DNA of 64,000 bases from assembly GCA_026874595.1 (NCBI GenBank), contig CM049322.1, forward strand, positions 6,123,900 to 6,187,899, given 5' to 3'. The position numbers were made by a program, and so were the translations under genes. Of this stretch, positions 46,795-57,500 are shown piece after piece; within the stretch, counting starts at the first letter, position 1; every line of letters starts with the position of its first letter. Below the pieces are notes generated by a model. That model saw only the letters and a list, made by a program, of their open reading frames with translations. It made no database searches and had not been told where the DNA came from. The DNA is from Sipunculus nudus (taxonomy: Eukaryota > Annelida > Sipuncula > Golfingiida > Sipunculidae).

Positions 46795-48422
46795 TTCAAA
46801 TATTAAATATTTTAGGATGTCAGTCTTGCGCCCATATTGGGAAAACAAATCACTGTTGGAATATCAAAGACACGTGCTATATAATGAAACCCCAGGCAAC
46901 GAATTGGGAAAATGCCCGTGTTCTTTGCCAACTTGAGATGAGTGGAGCAAGTCTTGCAATATTAGACAAGACCGAAGAACAGAGCATTATCAAAACTCTG
47001 AGTAATGTGATCAAATGGAGACCCTTCATTAATTTCTGGGTTGGCCTACGTCGAGAAGAATGGACATACCCAAACATGGAGTATGGTAACTATACCCATA
47101 ATGCAGTGTTTATGTCATTACATTGTTCAGTTATAGATATACAGCACGGATCTCAAAATTTCTTAGTAATATCTTCTTTCCTAAGGCACAAGTAATACGA
47201 TTTTCTATGAATAAAAAGCTATGCCATGTATATATGTATTTTTTTCTTTAATATAGTACCTTTAGACATTAGTGTAGTCCATTGGGATAACAATGAACCA
47301 TCAGAAAGAGGTAATTGTTCCATAATGGTGAAGAAGGAAGAGGAATATGTATGGCGCGTCTCAAACTGCAGTGCGAAGTACAACGCACTCTGTATAAAAC
47401 CAGGTAATAACATTAATCAAAGCGATAGTAAATCATACTAATTCCTTTAATGTGCAACCGAGGTGCACAGTCATAGAGGATTTGATGTACCATAAAATAA
47501 TTGGCATGAATCGCTATATTTAAATCATCCATATTATTTACATTCCATTTCCAGGGCAACATTTACCTAACTACATCAATGTTCAACCTTTTTCGCAACA
47601 AACAAACTCATCAAAGACCGAGAAAGTAAAGCCTAAGTCAGATGAAAGTACACTTAAAAAAGACAATATCTACCACAGTAAGTATAATGCTAATATGACA
47701 CTTTTGCTGCATATTACGTTTTTACCTGGCGTACAATCGGTATATGATAATTATAATAATATAACACTGAATCTATTTCATACTTGTTTAAACCAAAATG
47801 GCATATAGATATTCTTTTCCTAATATTCTTTCTCTCGATTGCAGCACACAATCATATTTACAGATCAGCAGATCATACAATTCTTCTTTATGTGGTAGTT
47901 GGCACCACAGGAGTGATTGTAATTGGATGTTTTGTCATAATTATTTGGTTGGTTAAAAGGTACAGTTTTAACAAAGCTCTCCTCAGGTACCGCACGCTTA
48001 ATATACAATTCCAATCAATTGTTCTAGAAACTATATATTGATTAATTTTGGACCCTGTAATCCACTAAAGTACTTCGGGATGTTCTTTTCGTTGTTTGAT
48101 CGAGGTCTTCTGAACGAAACATATACTGCTTTATTTAACAGCCGTCTCGACATTGGTGTATGAGAGATAGTAATGTGAAATCAGTTTTGCAGAGTGGTTA
48201 TAAATGAGTACGTTTTAATGTAACAAAACCTATAATTTTGGTCAGCATAGTTTTGGTATAGGAATATATTAAACACCTGTTATAGTCAAATGTTACATTC
48301 TTTCATGTAAGTAATAAAACAAAATAACAGCATTTGGATGATATCATTTTCATGATGATCTTTTTAGGAGAGATCCTAACCAGGAATTGGCACAACCTGA
48401 AAGACGTGGACTAATAGGGTGA
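45823..48422 (+). CDS. Transmembrane two-module C-type-lectin-like receptor (388 aa, eight exons)
   Basis: Coding exons: 45823-45907, 46053-46271, 46443-46568, 46816-47085, 47257-47403, 47555-47677, 47845-47986 and 48368-48422. They total 1167 nt, 388 codons plus stop, in frame throughout; the first six introns are phase 1, the last phase 2. Order: signal peptide 1-28, CTLD-like module 1 about 29-143, module 2 about 144-282, a Ser/Lys-rich stalk about 283-323, a transmembrane helix about 336-360, and a 28-residue tail with no ITAM or ITIM. It is a clear paralog of the ectodomain of the minus-strand NACHT receptor (shared GLRRE(D/E)W and W..NEPS-RGNC type motifs and intron positions). Likely a surface recognition or adhesion receptor; ligand unknown. 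Possible poly(A) signals AATAAA at 48497-48502 and 48585-48590. Confidence 0.87.
46053..46271 (+). CDS. Receptor exon 2: first half of CTLD-like module 1
   Basis: 219 nt, phase 1-1, acceptor GTCAG. Encodes GNNFTVFRCSSWKKVSGTC, LPVIQSVSDYNDVIRAMKE and TWLGLRRIWLQEFLWLDC. TWLGLRRIW is the WIGL-type core. Confidence 0.82.
46443..46568 (+). CDS. Receptor exon 3: second half of CTLD-like module 1
   Basis: 126 nt, phase 1-1. Encodes WTGSMNCVSVNIRDGQLEAA and LRNRGALCQAKG, equivalent to exon 3 of the NACHT receptor (end CAAKG versus CQAKG). Confidence 0.82.
46816..47085 (+). CDS. Receptor exon 4: first half of CTLD-like module 2
   Basis: 270 nt, phase 1-1. Encodes CQSCAHIGKTNHCW, then NWENARVLCQLEMSGASLAI and FWVGLRREEWTYPNMEYG. 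Aligns with 28436-28681 (CTDCASLG..., VGLRREDW). Confidence 0.87.
47257..47403 (+). CDS. Receptor exon 5: second half of CTLD-like module 2
   Basis: 147 nt, phase 1-1. VHWDNNEPSERGNCSIM and CSAKYNALCIKPG fit the long-loop and C-terminal cysteines of a CTLD. NEPS replaces the canonical EPN sugar-binding triplet. Confidence 0.87.
47555..47677 (+). CDS. Receptor exon 6: extracellular stalk
   Basis: 123 nt, phase 1-1, donor GTAAGT. Encodes NVQPFSQQTNSSKTEKVKPK and DESTLKKDNIYH, polar and probably flexible. The NACHT receptor has no equivalent exon. Confidence 0.78.
47845..47986 (+). CDS. Receptor exon 7: transmembrane helix
   Basis: 142 nt, phase 1 to phase 2, acceptor GATTGCAG. The helix ILLYVVVGTTGVIVIGCFVI continues IIWLV before KRY. 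If the donor GTACCG is ignored, the frame stops 18 codons later. Confidence 0.85.
48368..48422 (+). CDS. Receptor exon 8: cytoplasmic tail end and stop
   Basis: 55 nt after acceptor TTTTTAG. Joined in phase 2 it gives RRDPNQELAQPERRGLIG and TGA. No signalling motif seen. Confidence 0.75.
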
Positions 48423-49880
48423 TACTGACGGTTCCAGCCAAGACACTGTTTCTTCTTAATTAATTATAAAATTCTCCATTAAAAAAATGATACCCCAATA
48501 AAAACATTATAAGGGAATAGTCAGAGCAATGAGCAAAAGTGCGTTGATGTAAAACATAAGGGGGCTTTATTGATATGAAATTTAAATAAAGTTAGACATT
48601 TTCCATCATAAAATATTAAAAAATATTTCATCCATCGATAATACTTCCCTACATATAACTAACGTATAAGTTGTTAAAACAAAATAAATGAAATTTTTTT
48701 ATACTTGAATTATTTTATTTTTAATATTACCAAGGCGATTACAGACTGAAGATCTAACTCCGTAGTATCACTGCCGTTTCAGGGATCGCCTACTTGGATA
48801 AAGACGCGATCAGTAACTGTGAGATAAATCACATTAATAACACTGATTAGAATTATGCATGCGTGGTCGTTTACATTGTTGAAAATTACGCACAACAGGC
48901 ATATTCAGACAGGTCTCATGTTAGGAGCTCAAAGGACCGACTTTGGGTCACATACAGTCACTACACATCAACATATGAAGTGATAAACAACGCACCACTG
49001 CTAATTAGAAAAAAAAAAATGTATTTTTATTGAATAAATCTCCTTTGGTCACATTCATCTACACTCTTCAAAGGCATTGTCATTGGTTCCCCTGTTTATA
49101 ATATTCCATTTATGACCCTCAAGTTCTTATGAATTTCATTTATAACGAAAACTATCACGCCTTGTCCACTGCGTCAGTTGTATAATCGTGCACGTTGACC
49201 GTCACCCAGCGACAATGGTTTACACACACAATTGCACACTAATGTCTGTACGGAAATGTGTGTTAATTCAAGATTGTTCCAATGGTAACAATAAACTCAA
49301 ACTAATTTAAGAAAACACCTTCCTTGCAGTAAGGTCGTACCGTAGTCACAGGAAGACAGAATTCTGGGACTGTATCACTTAGCACCGATATTAGCAGCGC
49401 CATCTCTCTGTGTTTGACCAGCGAAATCTATGTCCCCTGTCATCAATATATGACACGGCCAGGTCCTATCTTTTTTTTTTTTATTCGAGTGATACGCTAA
49501 AACTGTATATATATATATTTTTTTGCTTTTGCAATAACATTAACACATTTAATTATATGGTATGCAAATTTTACAAGACAGTCCCATAGACCTGTTGTAC
49601 AAAAGCATTGGAAGTGTCTTTTCATGTGGGCATATAATTAGTAATAATAGTAGATTCAACATGTTATTTTCCATTGGATGGCAACTGGGTGATCAAGTGC
49701 TAATACCCAGAACCAATATTGTTTTAAGGGAATAGATATAAATGAGGCTATTATAGGAGGGCCATTTGGGAAGAGGAAGATGGTGTTAACCAATCGTGTA
49801 TAGGATAATGATTGGTACAAGAGTGTTCGCAGACCCTCACTGAATGTGTACCCTTCCTGTGATATGTCCATGAACACAAA
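48423..49880. other. Spacer between the two plus-strand receptor paralogs
   Basis: Carries two AATAAA signals close after the stop of the upstream gene. The rest is AT-rich with a T run at 49471-49482 and a short TA tract at 49508. No exon seen. Confidence 0.6.
48497..48590 (+). promoter_or_regulatory. Candidate poly(A) signals of the 388-aa receptor gene
   Basis: AATAAA at 48497-48502 and 48585-48590, 75 and 163 bp after the stop codon, a normal distance for a 3' UTR. Confidence 0.5.
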
Positions 49881-49965
49881 ATGTATCTTGACCTTTGGAT
49901 TCTTTATATATTAGGGAAGGGATTCCTTTCTTCGGCAGATCTACAACCATTACAATTAAGTTTTA
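49881..49965 (+). CDS. Third paralog exon 1: signal peptide
   Basis: ATG at 49881 gives MYLDLWILYILGKGFLSSAD then LQPLQLSF before donor GTAAGT (phase 1). A different upstream ATG frame runs into a stop. Confidence 0.65.
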
Positions 49966-52895
49966 GTAAGTATTATTGTTGCTATGTTAGCCTGCTTATC
50001 ACACCATGTATATCCTATTCTCAGTGTAATTTTGTTATACACAGATGATCCTTTGATGAACACTGATTTGTTTTGTTCATTTGTAAATATTTAAACCATG
50101 AATTCGATCTTTCAACTGTAGCTGAAACAAGTGCTGCAAGCTTTGAGGCAGCTGATTCAACGTGCCGAGAGAAAGGACTTCCTCTTCTTAGCTATGGTCA
50201 GATCCATGCCGTGTTAAGAAGTATAAGCGCGACTAAAGTTTGGGTTCCAGTAACAGAGAATATACTAGAGAACTGGGAAACAACAACTGGAATTATACAA
50301 AAAGGTTGTCCCTGATTTTACCCTTTTTTTGCAAAAAAATGCCCATTGCTAATTGTCAACCGATCTCAGTAATAAATATTATAATAATATAAAAAAAGTC
50401 TATTCCGTGTTGATTTCAGGATCTTTCGAATGAATCGTGAAAGAACTGACAGTAATTTAAGCTGACAGAACTATGACCATCCCATTAGGTGTCACCATTT
50501 TTATACATAGTAATTTATAGTATTTACATACATATAATTTATTCCCTTTCGAGCGTATAGGGGAAACAGTAGTACACAAACTTAACAAAAAATATAAACC
50601 TCATATATCTGAAAAAAACATGTAAACACTGCTATTTTGTAGAAAAAAAGTGTACATATATCATAGTTTCGTTATCGTTTTCACAGGGTTTTCCCCCAAT
50701 TATCCAAATAAGATGAACAGGTGTTCCGTGGTCCGTGATGATGGCATATATAGCTCTGCCTGCCGTACAGATGGTGTTGGCTACTTTTGTTGGTTTGAAG
50801 GTAATAAGCATGCATGACTTTTAGTTTTCAGGGCTAGCACCATGAGCAATTACTATTTATGCAGGTATGCATTTAAATAAAGTCTGCATCATTTTTTATG
50901 TTAATGTTGATTCTCAGATGAGAAGGACCTGTTATTAAATGTTGCTTTCGTCGATTATTGATCAAAGTAACAGATGCAATATAGTGTTGTATTAATTATT
51001 CTGTTTACTGAATGCACAACATGTGAACTTGAGGAGGGTTGTGTGAACGTTGATACCCTGCTGGGAATCCCTGGCTGTGTCATAACAAAGTGTTACTCCG
51101 AAAACTGGTATTCTGCATGGTCTGATTGTTTGAGGTCAGGAGGAGACCTACTTCAGCTTCACACAAAGAAACTTGTAGACTCAACGAAACCTTGTAATAA
51201 AAGTGAAATGTGGACTTCGTTCCGCAAGTCTCGGTGGACATGGCTGAACCAAAACGAAAGTTGGTAATATTGTGTTTTCTTTTGCTGAAAATATACATTG
51301 CGTCCAGGAATACCTAATTAAATTTCAAACGTAACTATAAAATACACGTGCAATTTTACGTTCTTTGAATCTAATAACTGATGTTTTTGTTTAAGATTCA
51401 TATTGATTCGAAGCTTTAGTGACCATAGTTAGATTGAAAGTATAATTGAAAATATTCTGCATTTCAGATGTAACCGAAGACCGAATTTTCTTGTCCTTTC
51501 GGATTAAAGAATTATCCGATACCCAGTTAAATTGTTCAGTTGTAGAAAAGCATGGTAACTATAGCGACATCTTTTGGAGACCAGCCGCCTGTAACGAAAG
51601 TCACCCTATTTTGTGTCAAGCTCGTATCATCCCGGGAACCTCACAATTAATGCCACTGTGGAGAAGCGAAGCAAAGGGTAAAACTAATATGAACACATTT
51701 TGTTTCATTCTGAATAGACCAATACCACATTTTAAATTTTGGTTCAATTGAAGTAGCTATAATATTTGTCCAATAAAACGCTTAAGATTGTTTGCACTGG
51801 TCGTTAATATTTAATAATTTCGATTGCTAAGCTTGAATGTAGCCAGTTCTATCTATATACACTCTAAATCACTGAATTGGAGGGATAAGTTTTTTTCTCT
51901 TTTCTTTTTGTTTTGTTCTTTACCTTTCTTACTTATTGTTTCGCAATGTGCATGCGGTTTATTTTATCCAGAGTTTTAAAGTATACACTATCACAGGGAA
52001 TCCACTGGACGTGTAATTCAATGAAAGCTAAGCGGCATTGACTGGAGACGAAAACGAAAATATCAAGTGTATACGTTCAGAACCATATTTGAAGTCTATG
52101 TTAATGCTATTATTAAAACATTCGGATAAAACGACCTAAATAATTCACCTTAACCGTGTTTTAAAGCAGAAGAATATTGATATAAGAATTAAAATACACG
52201 GCTGCTGCAGGTAGCATCTTTACTCTCAAATAAGAGCTTGATATATTCAATAATCAGAGTGTATACATTAATTTATTAAATGTAACCCAAAGTAAGTAAA
52301 TGTTAAAGAAGCAGGTTACAATTTTCGAATTTGATCGAGGAATCTTCATAATGAGAATGCCATGCGCCGGCAAACCAAGTAACAAGTCGCATTTACGTTA
52401 CTTATATACTGTGAGCTTATAAACATACTGAGCGCACATTTTTCTCCCACCAACGTGATATATGGATCGAAGGGCAACTTTTAACCTCTGTGTCATGCAT
52501 CCCCGTCACATCCAGATATACAAATGCTCCGTTCTGTGAAGGAGGTGCATAAGGTATTATTTGCACACATATATTAGACCCAAGGCATAGATAGTGTGCC
52601 TACTGATCTATTTTTCAATTTAATGCGTGCAAAGATTACTATTACTTTGTCCTTGATTATTTATATCTAGTTAAATGTTCTGATCATTTATTTATGACAT
52701 ATCAACTGGAAAATGACATGGATCGTATGTTCCCACGTATAATTATTTACCAGATAATATATATTATCATTTCAGAAATGCCACTGAAAACACAGTTAAG
52801 GAATTATTTATGTCAAGGTCATCCGTTTGGTACCCTGTACATATGATAATTTCACAGATGCCAAGGAAAACACATTTGATGGATTATTTAAGCCA
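49881..52895 (+). CDS. Third C-type-lectin-like receptor paralog, possibly decaying or secreted
   Basis: Exons read: 49881-49965 (signal peptide), 50122-50304 and 50687-50800 (module 1), 51011-51259 and 51468-51677 (module 2), then 52776-52816 and/or 52857-52895 (short stalk exons). All are phase 1, as in its neighbour, and the signal exon has the same 85-nt length. No stop interrupts any exon. However, the module 2 first-half exon lacks an AG acceptor in the needed phase (TG instead at 51009-51010), its donor is poor, and no transmembrane exon is found. Either a decaying gene, a secreted form, or one using a rare GT-TG intron. Domain assignment is by homology to the neighbouring gene. Confidence 0.55.
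50122..50304 (+). CDS. Third paralog exon 2: first half of CTLD-like module 1
   Basis: 183 nt, phase 1-1, acceptor ACTGTAG. Encodes SFEAADSTCREKGLPLLSYG and KVWVPVTENILENWETTTG. KVWVPV stands at the WIGL position; divergent. Confidence 0.75.
50687..50800 (+). CDS. Third paralog exon 3: second half of CTLD-like module 1
   Basis: 114 nt, phase 1-1, acceptor TTTTCACAG. Encodes FSPNYPNKMNRCSVVRDDG and GVGYFCWFEG, with the two C-terminal CTLD cysteines. Confidence 0.75.
51011..51259 (+). CDS. Third paralog exon 4: first half of CTLD-like module 2, no canonical acceptor
   Basis: Encodes CTTCELEEGCVNV, WYSAWSDCLRSGGDLLQLH and MWTSFRKSRWTWLNQNE, matching the module 2 first halves of both neighbours. 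A phase-1 start at 51011 would follow TG, not AG. AG sites at 50973 and 50987 are in the wrong phase. The phase-compatible donor is a weak GTTGGT at 51260. Confidence 0.65.
51468..51677 (+). CDS. Third paralog exon 5: second half of CTLD-like module 2
   Basis: 210 nt, phase 1-1, acceptor ATTTCAG. Encodes FRIKELSDTQLNCSVVEKHG and ACNESHPILCQARI, then a 20-residue extension to GCAAAGG|GTAAAA. The EPS motif region is not preserved. Confidence 0.7.
52776..52895 (+). repeat. Tandem pair of ~82-bp units, each with a possible micro-exon
   Basis: TTTCAG|AAATGCCACTGAAAACACAG...TCAAG|GTCATC is repeated as TTCACAG|ATGCCAAGGAAAACACA...CCAG|GTAATT. Each could be a phase 1-1 exon of about 40 nt. The ~40-nt gap between them is too short for normal splicing, so they would be alternatives. 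Confidence 0.6.
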
Positions 52896-53624
52896 GGTAA
52901 TTACTTATGGTACAATAACCCTGCCAGTTGGGCCACGCTTAAACAAGGAATGAAACATGTAAACATTGACATCGGTATCAACAGAATTTCGACTCGGCCT
53001 AAACAATGAAAAGAAAAATGGCTATACCGAGTTGGGTCAGGATAACGTTTGAAACGTATTGTACCTATTAATTTGTGCAGTTTAGGACAGTTGAAGACAA
53101 ATCATGGCCTCCAGTGTAATTACGGACAAAACAACTGCAGCCAATACTCGGACATCATCAGTTATATGCAGAATCTCAGATCTTAATCACGATAATTGAA
53201 TATACTCCGATTACTCTGACATAAAGGGTACAGATAAATGTTGATATTGTTACATATTGATCTTGAGCGTAATCAGCAAATATTTGTAAGTATTCTTTAT
53301 AGCAGTAGGAGTGAAAAATATGTTAAAGTTATAATGGACTTGGTAATGCTATTTTTGGTGCTGTTCTTGAATAAGTATGACAATTTGAAATGAACATTCT
53401 GAAAAAAAAATCCCATGGTTTCCTGCATCATTTTTTTGGTTATTGATGCAAGTTTTACACCTAGTGCTGCTGTTATGCTGGGGAAACTCTGATGCACTCC
53501 CTCCAAAATAAAAGAGTAAAATTATCTATACCAACATATCTCTTGCTGCAATATGTTCAACCTCCGAACAATTATTTTGTCTCATTGTGTCTTATCATTC
53601 TGTTCACTTACTTATAATATAGGG

Positions 53625-53697
<73 letters not shown>

Positions 53698-54486
53698 TTA
53701 GGGATGGGCCGATCATCGAGTTTTATCGAAAGTCAGTCGCATTGCTGTCACTTTCAAGCGCTTGGTTACCAAAGGCAACTATCGATTACATCATAATCAT
53801 GATTTTTATTTCCAGAATGCCTTTATTTTACAGGCAAAATTATTCTTCCATTTTTTACAACATTCCATATTATGAGACTGATTTTCCAAATAACTTCCGT
53901 ATGTAACTGTGTGACACGGTAGATGCGAGAACGGAGGACTCTTTGAACTAGCAGGGAGCGGCAGAATTAGCGGAGAGTTTTCTAACGAGATTTACATTGC
54001 AACGCATGGGTGGTATGGCGTTAAAATGCTCCATAAATTCTCCAGGTCTATGCGAATTTTGCGAGACTCTCTTAAAAGTAATCTCTTCAACTGATGTAAG
54101 GCGCCGCTGTTTAGGCCATCCTTAAATAAAATTCTTTGTTGGGCTAACCCGGCCGGTCGAGTATTTGGGTTGAGGTTGGAATTTTTGTTTGACTAGTCTG
54201 CAAATTATTATTAGTTTTTGTATGATCTGGTGCAAGCGCAGAAGGTTGAATTCTTGATTATTATAATTAATTAAAATGAAACTTTGAAAAGTATATCTTA
54301 GTTATATAAGGAAAGATATAAAAAAGCAAAAACTGTTTTTCTTAAGGTAGATTACTAAGACATGCGGGCTAGGTTCAGAAGGTACGGTTTGACAGATAAA
54401 TGTATATTTTTTATATTTGTCTGAACCGATTATTAATCGTTGCTCAAACCGATGATCGATTAAGAAAAAGGAACCGACTCAAACGA

Positions 54487-54543
<57 letters not shown>

Positions 54544-54582
54544 GAACCTCTCCTTACGGGCACCTCTGTACCAAGGACACAT
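52896..54582. other. Spacer with degenerate repeat sequence
   Basis: Contains (TA)n at 53637-53690 and 54489-54541. AGGGATGGGCCGATCATCGA at 53700 looks like the left end of a hAT-type element, but no matching right end was found. No gene supported. Confidence 0.55.
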
Positions 54583-57500
54583 CCTTTTTAGCTCAGCTGA
54601 CTCAAAGTCATCTGAGCTATAGCGATCACTCTTTGTCCGTCGTCCGTCCGGCCGTCTGTCCGGCCGTCCGTTAACAGGGCACAAATCGTAACCGCTGTAC
54701 CTGGAATCTTCTAACTTGGTATCCTGGGAGGTCCATAAAAAATCTCCTTGGAAACCTGAAATTAGGTCTCTGTTACCCATATTCCTTGAGCTAATGGGCT
54801 CCGAATTACCCCCCAGAATAATGGAGAATTTAATACAAAAGCTCAAGTAACTGAACAACTGTTGTATTGATCACCATGATTTTTTGCACGGATATTGAAT
54901 ATGGAATGTTTCATCAGTTTCTGCAGCCTGGTGGCGCCACCTGTATTTTTTCGATTTTTACGAATTTTTTTCTTTTTTTTCAGACCTGCAATGAAACTGT
55001 CATCTTTTAACATGGCACAAATCATAACCACTGGACCTGGAATCATCGAACTTAATATCCAGGGAGGTCCATGAAAAATACTCTTTGAAACCAGAAATTA
55101 GATCTCTGTTACCCATATTCTCCCAGCTATGGGGCTGTGAAGTACCCCCCAGAATAATCAAAATTTTGATACAAAAGCTCAAGTATCTGAATTACTACTG
55201 CATTGATCACCATGATTATTTGCATAAATATTGATCATGGGATGTTCCATCACTTCTTGCAGACTTGTGGCGCCAGCTGTATTTTTTTTCAATTTTCAGG
55301 AATTGTTTTCTCTTTTTTGAGACCTGCAATGAAACTGTCATGTTTTAACAGGGCACAAATCATAACCGCTGGACCTGGAATCTTCTCTCTTCAAATCTAG
55401 GCAGTTCCATGAATAATCTTCTTGGAAACCAGAAATCAGGTCTCTGTTACTAATATTCTCTAAGCTATGGGGCTGTGAAGTACCCCCCAAGAATAATCAA
55501 ACTTTTGATACAAAAGCTCAAGTATCTGAATAACTACTGCATTGATCACCATGATTATGTGCATGAACATTGATCATGGGGATGTTCCATCACCTCCTGC
55601 AGACTGGTGGTGCCATCTGTATTTTTTCCATTTTTAGCTCAGCTGACTGTAAGTCATCTGAGCTATAGCAATCACTCTTTGTCCGTCGTCCGTCCGGCCG
55701 TCCGTCCGTCCGTTAACAGGGCACAATCGTAACCTGGAATTAGGTCTCTGTTACCCATATCCTTCGAGCTATGGGGCCCCAAAATACCCCCCAGAATAGT
55801 CAAAAATTTCATACAAAAACTTCAATATCTCATTAACTACATCACTGATGTTCATGATTTTTGGCATACATATTGATCATGAGATGTTTCATCAGTTTCT
55901 GCAGACTGGTGGCGCCACCTGTATTTTTCGATTTTTTTACGATTTTTTTCACAATTTTTGAGACCTTTAAAAATGTGGACATCTGTTAACAGGGTACAAA
56001 TCGTAAAGACTGGACCTAGAATCTTCATTCTTAAAATTCTAAGAGACCTATAAAGAGTCTCCGTGGAAACCAGAATTAGGTCTCTATCACCAATATCCTT
56101 TGAGCTATGGGGCTCCAAAGTACCCGCCAGAATAGTAAAACATTTCATACAAAAACTTCAATATCTCATTAACTACATCACTGACGGTCATGATTTTTAT
56201 CATACATATTAATCATGAGATGTTTCATCAGTTTCTGCAGACTGGTGGCGCCACCTGTATTTTTTCGATTTTTTACGATTTTTTTCTCAATTTTTGAGAT
56301 CTTAAAAGATGCGGTCATCTGTTAACAGGGCACAGATCGTAACAACTGGACCTAGAATCTTCTATCTTGACATGCTGGGAGGCCCATGATAAGTCTCCTT
56401 AGAAACCTGAAATTAGGTCTCTGTTACCCAGATTCTTCAAGCTATTGGGCTCTGAAGTATTCCCCAGAATAATGAAAATTTGATACAAAAACTCAAATAT
56501 CTGAACAACTAATGCATTGATCACCATGATTCTTTGCATGGATATTGATCATGGAATGTTTCATTGGTTTCGCAGACTGGTGGCGCCACCTGTATTTTTT
56601 CTATATTTTACAATTATCTTTCTCTATTTTTGATACCTTAAAGATGCGGTCATCTGATAACAGGGCACAGATCATAACAGCTGTACCAAGAATCTTTTTT
56701 CTTGACATGGAGAGAGGGCAATGAAAAGTCTTCTTGGAAACTGAAAATTATGTCTCTGTTACCCAAAACCTCAGAGCTATGAGGCTCTGAAGTATCCCCC
56801 AATAACCACTGCATTGATCACCAAGATTCTTTGCATGAATATTGATCATGGGATGTTCCATTATTTCCTGCAGACTGGTGGCGCCACCTGTATTTTTTTT
56901 CAAATTTTTGCAATTTTTTTTTCTCTTTTTTTAAACCTCAATGAAACTGTAATCTGTTAACAGGGCACAAATCGTAACCACTGGACCTGGAATCTTCTAA
57001 CTTAATATCCAGGGAGGTCCATGAAAAATCTCCGTGAAAACCTGAAATTAGGTCTCTGTTACCCATATCCTTGGAGCTATGGGGCTCCGAATTACCCCCA
57101 GAATAATGCAAAATTTGATACAAAAGCTCAAGTATCTGAATAACCACTGCATTGATCACCATGATTCTTTGCATGAATATTGATCATGGGATTTCCATCA
57201 GTTCCTGCAAACTGGTGGCGCCATCATTTTTTTTCAATTTTTACGAATTTTTTTCTTTATTTTTGAGACCTTCAAAGAAGCTGTCATCTGTTAACAGGGC
57301 ACAAATCGTAACCACTAGACTTAGATTCTTCTAACTTGACATCAAGGGAGGTTCATGAAAAGTCTCTGTGAAAACATGAAATTAGGTCTCTGTTACCCAT
57401 ATCCTTCGTAGTAAGTACCCCTCAGAATAATTAAAAATTTGATACAAAACTCCAGTATCTGAATAACCAATGCATTGATCTCCATGATTCTTTGCAGGCA

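Noticed and set aside
53700-54490. A full hAT element beginning AGGGATGGGCCGATC
   Set aside because: Only one end is recognisable; no inverted partner or target duplication was found.
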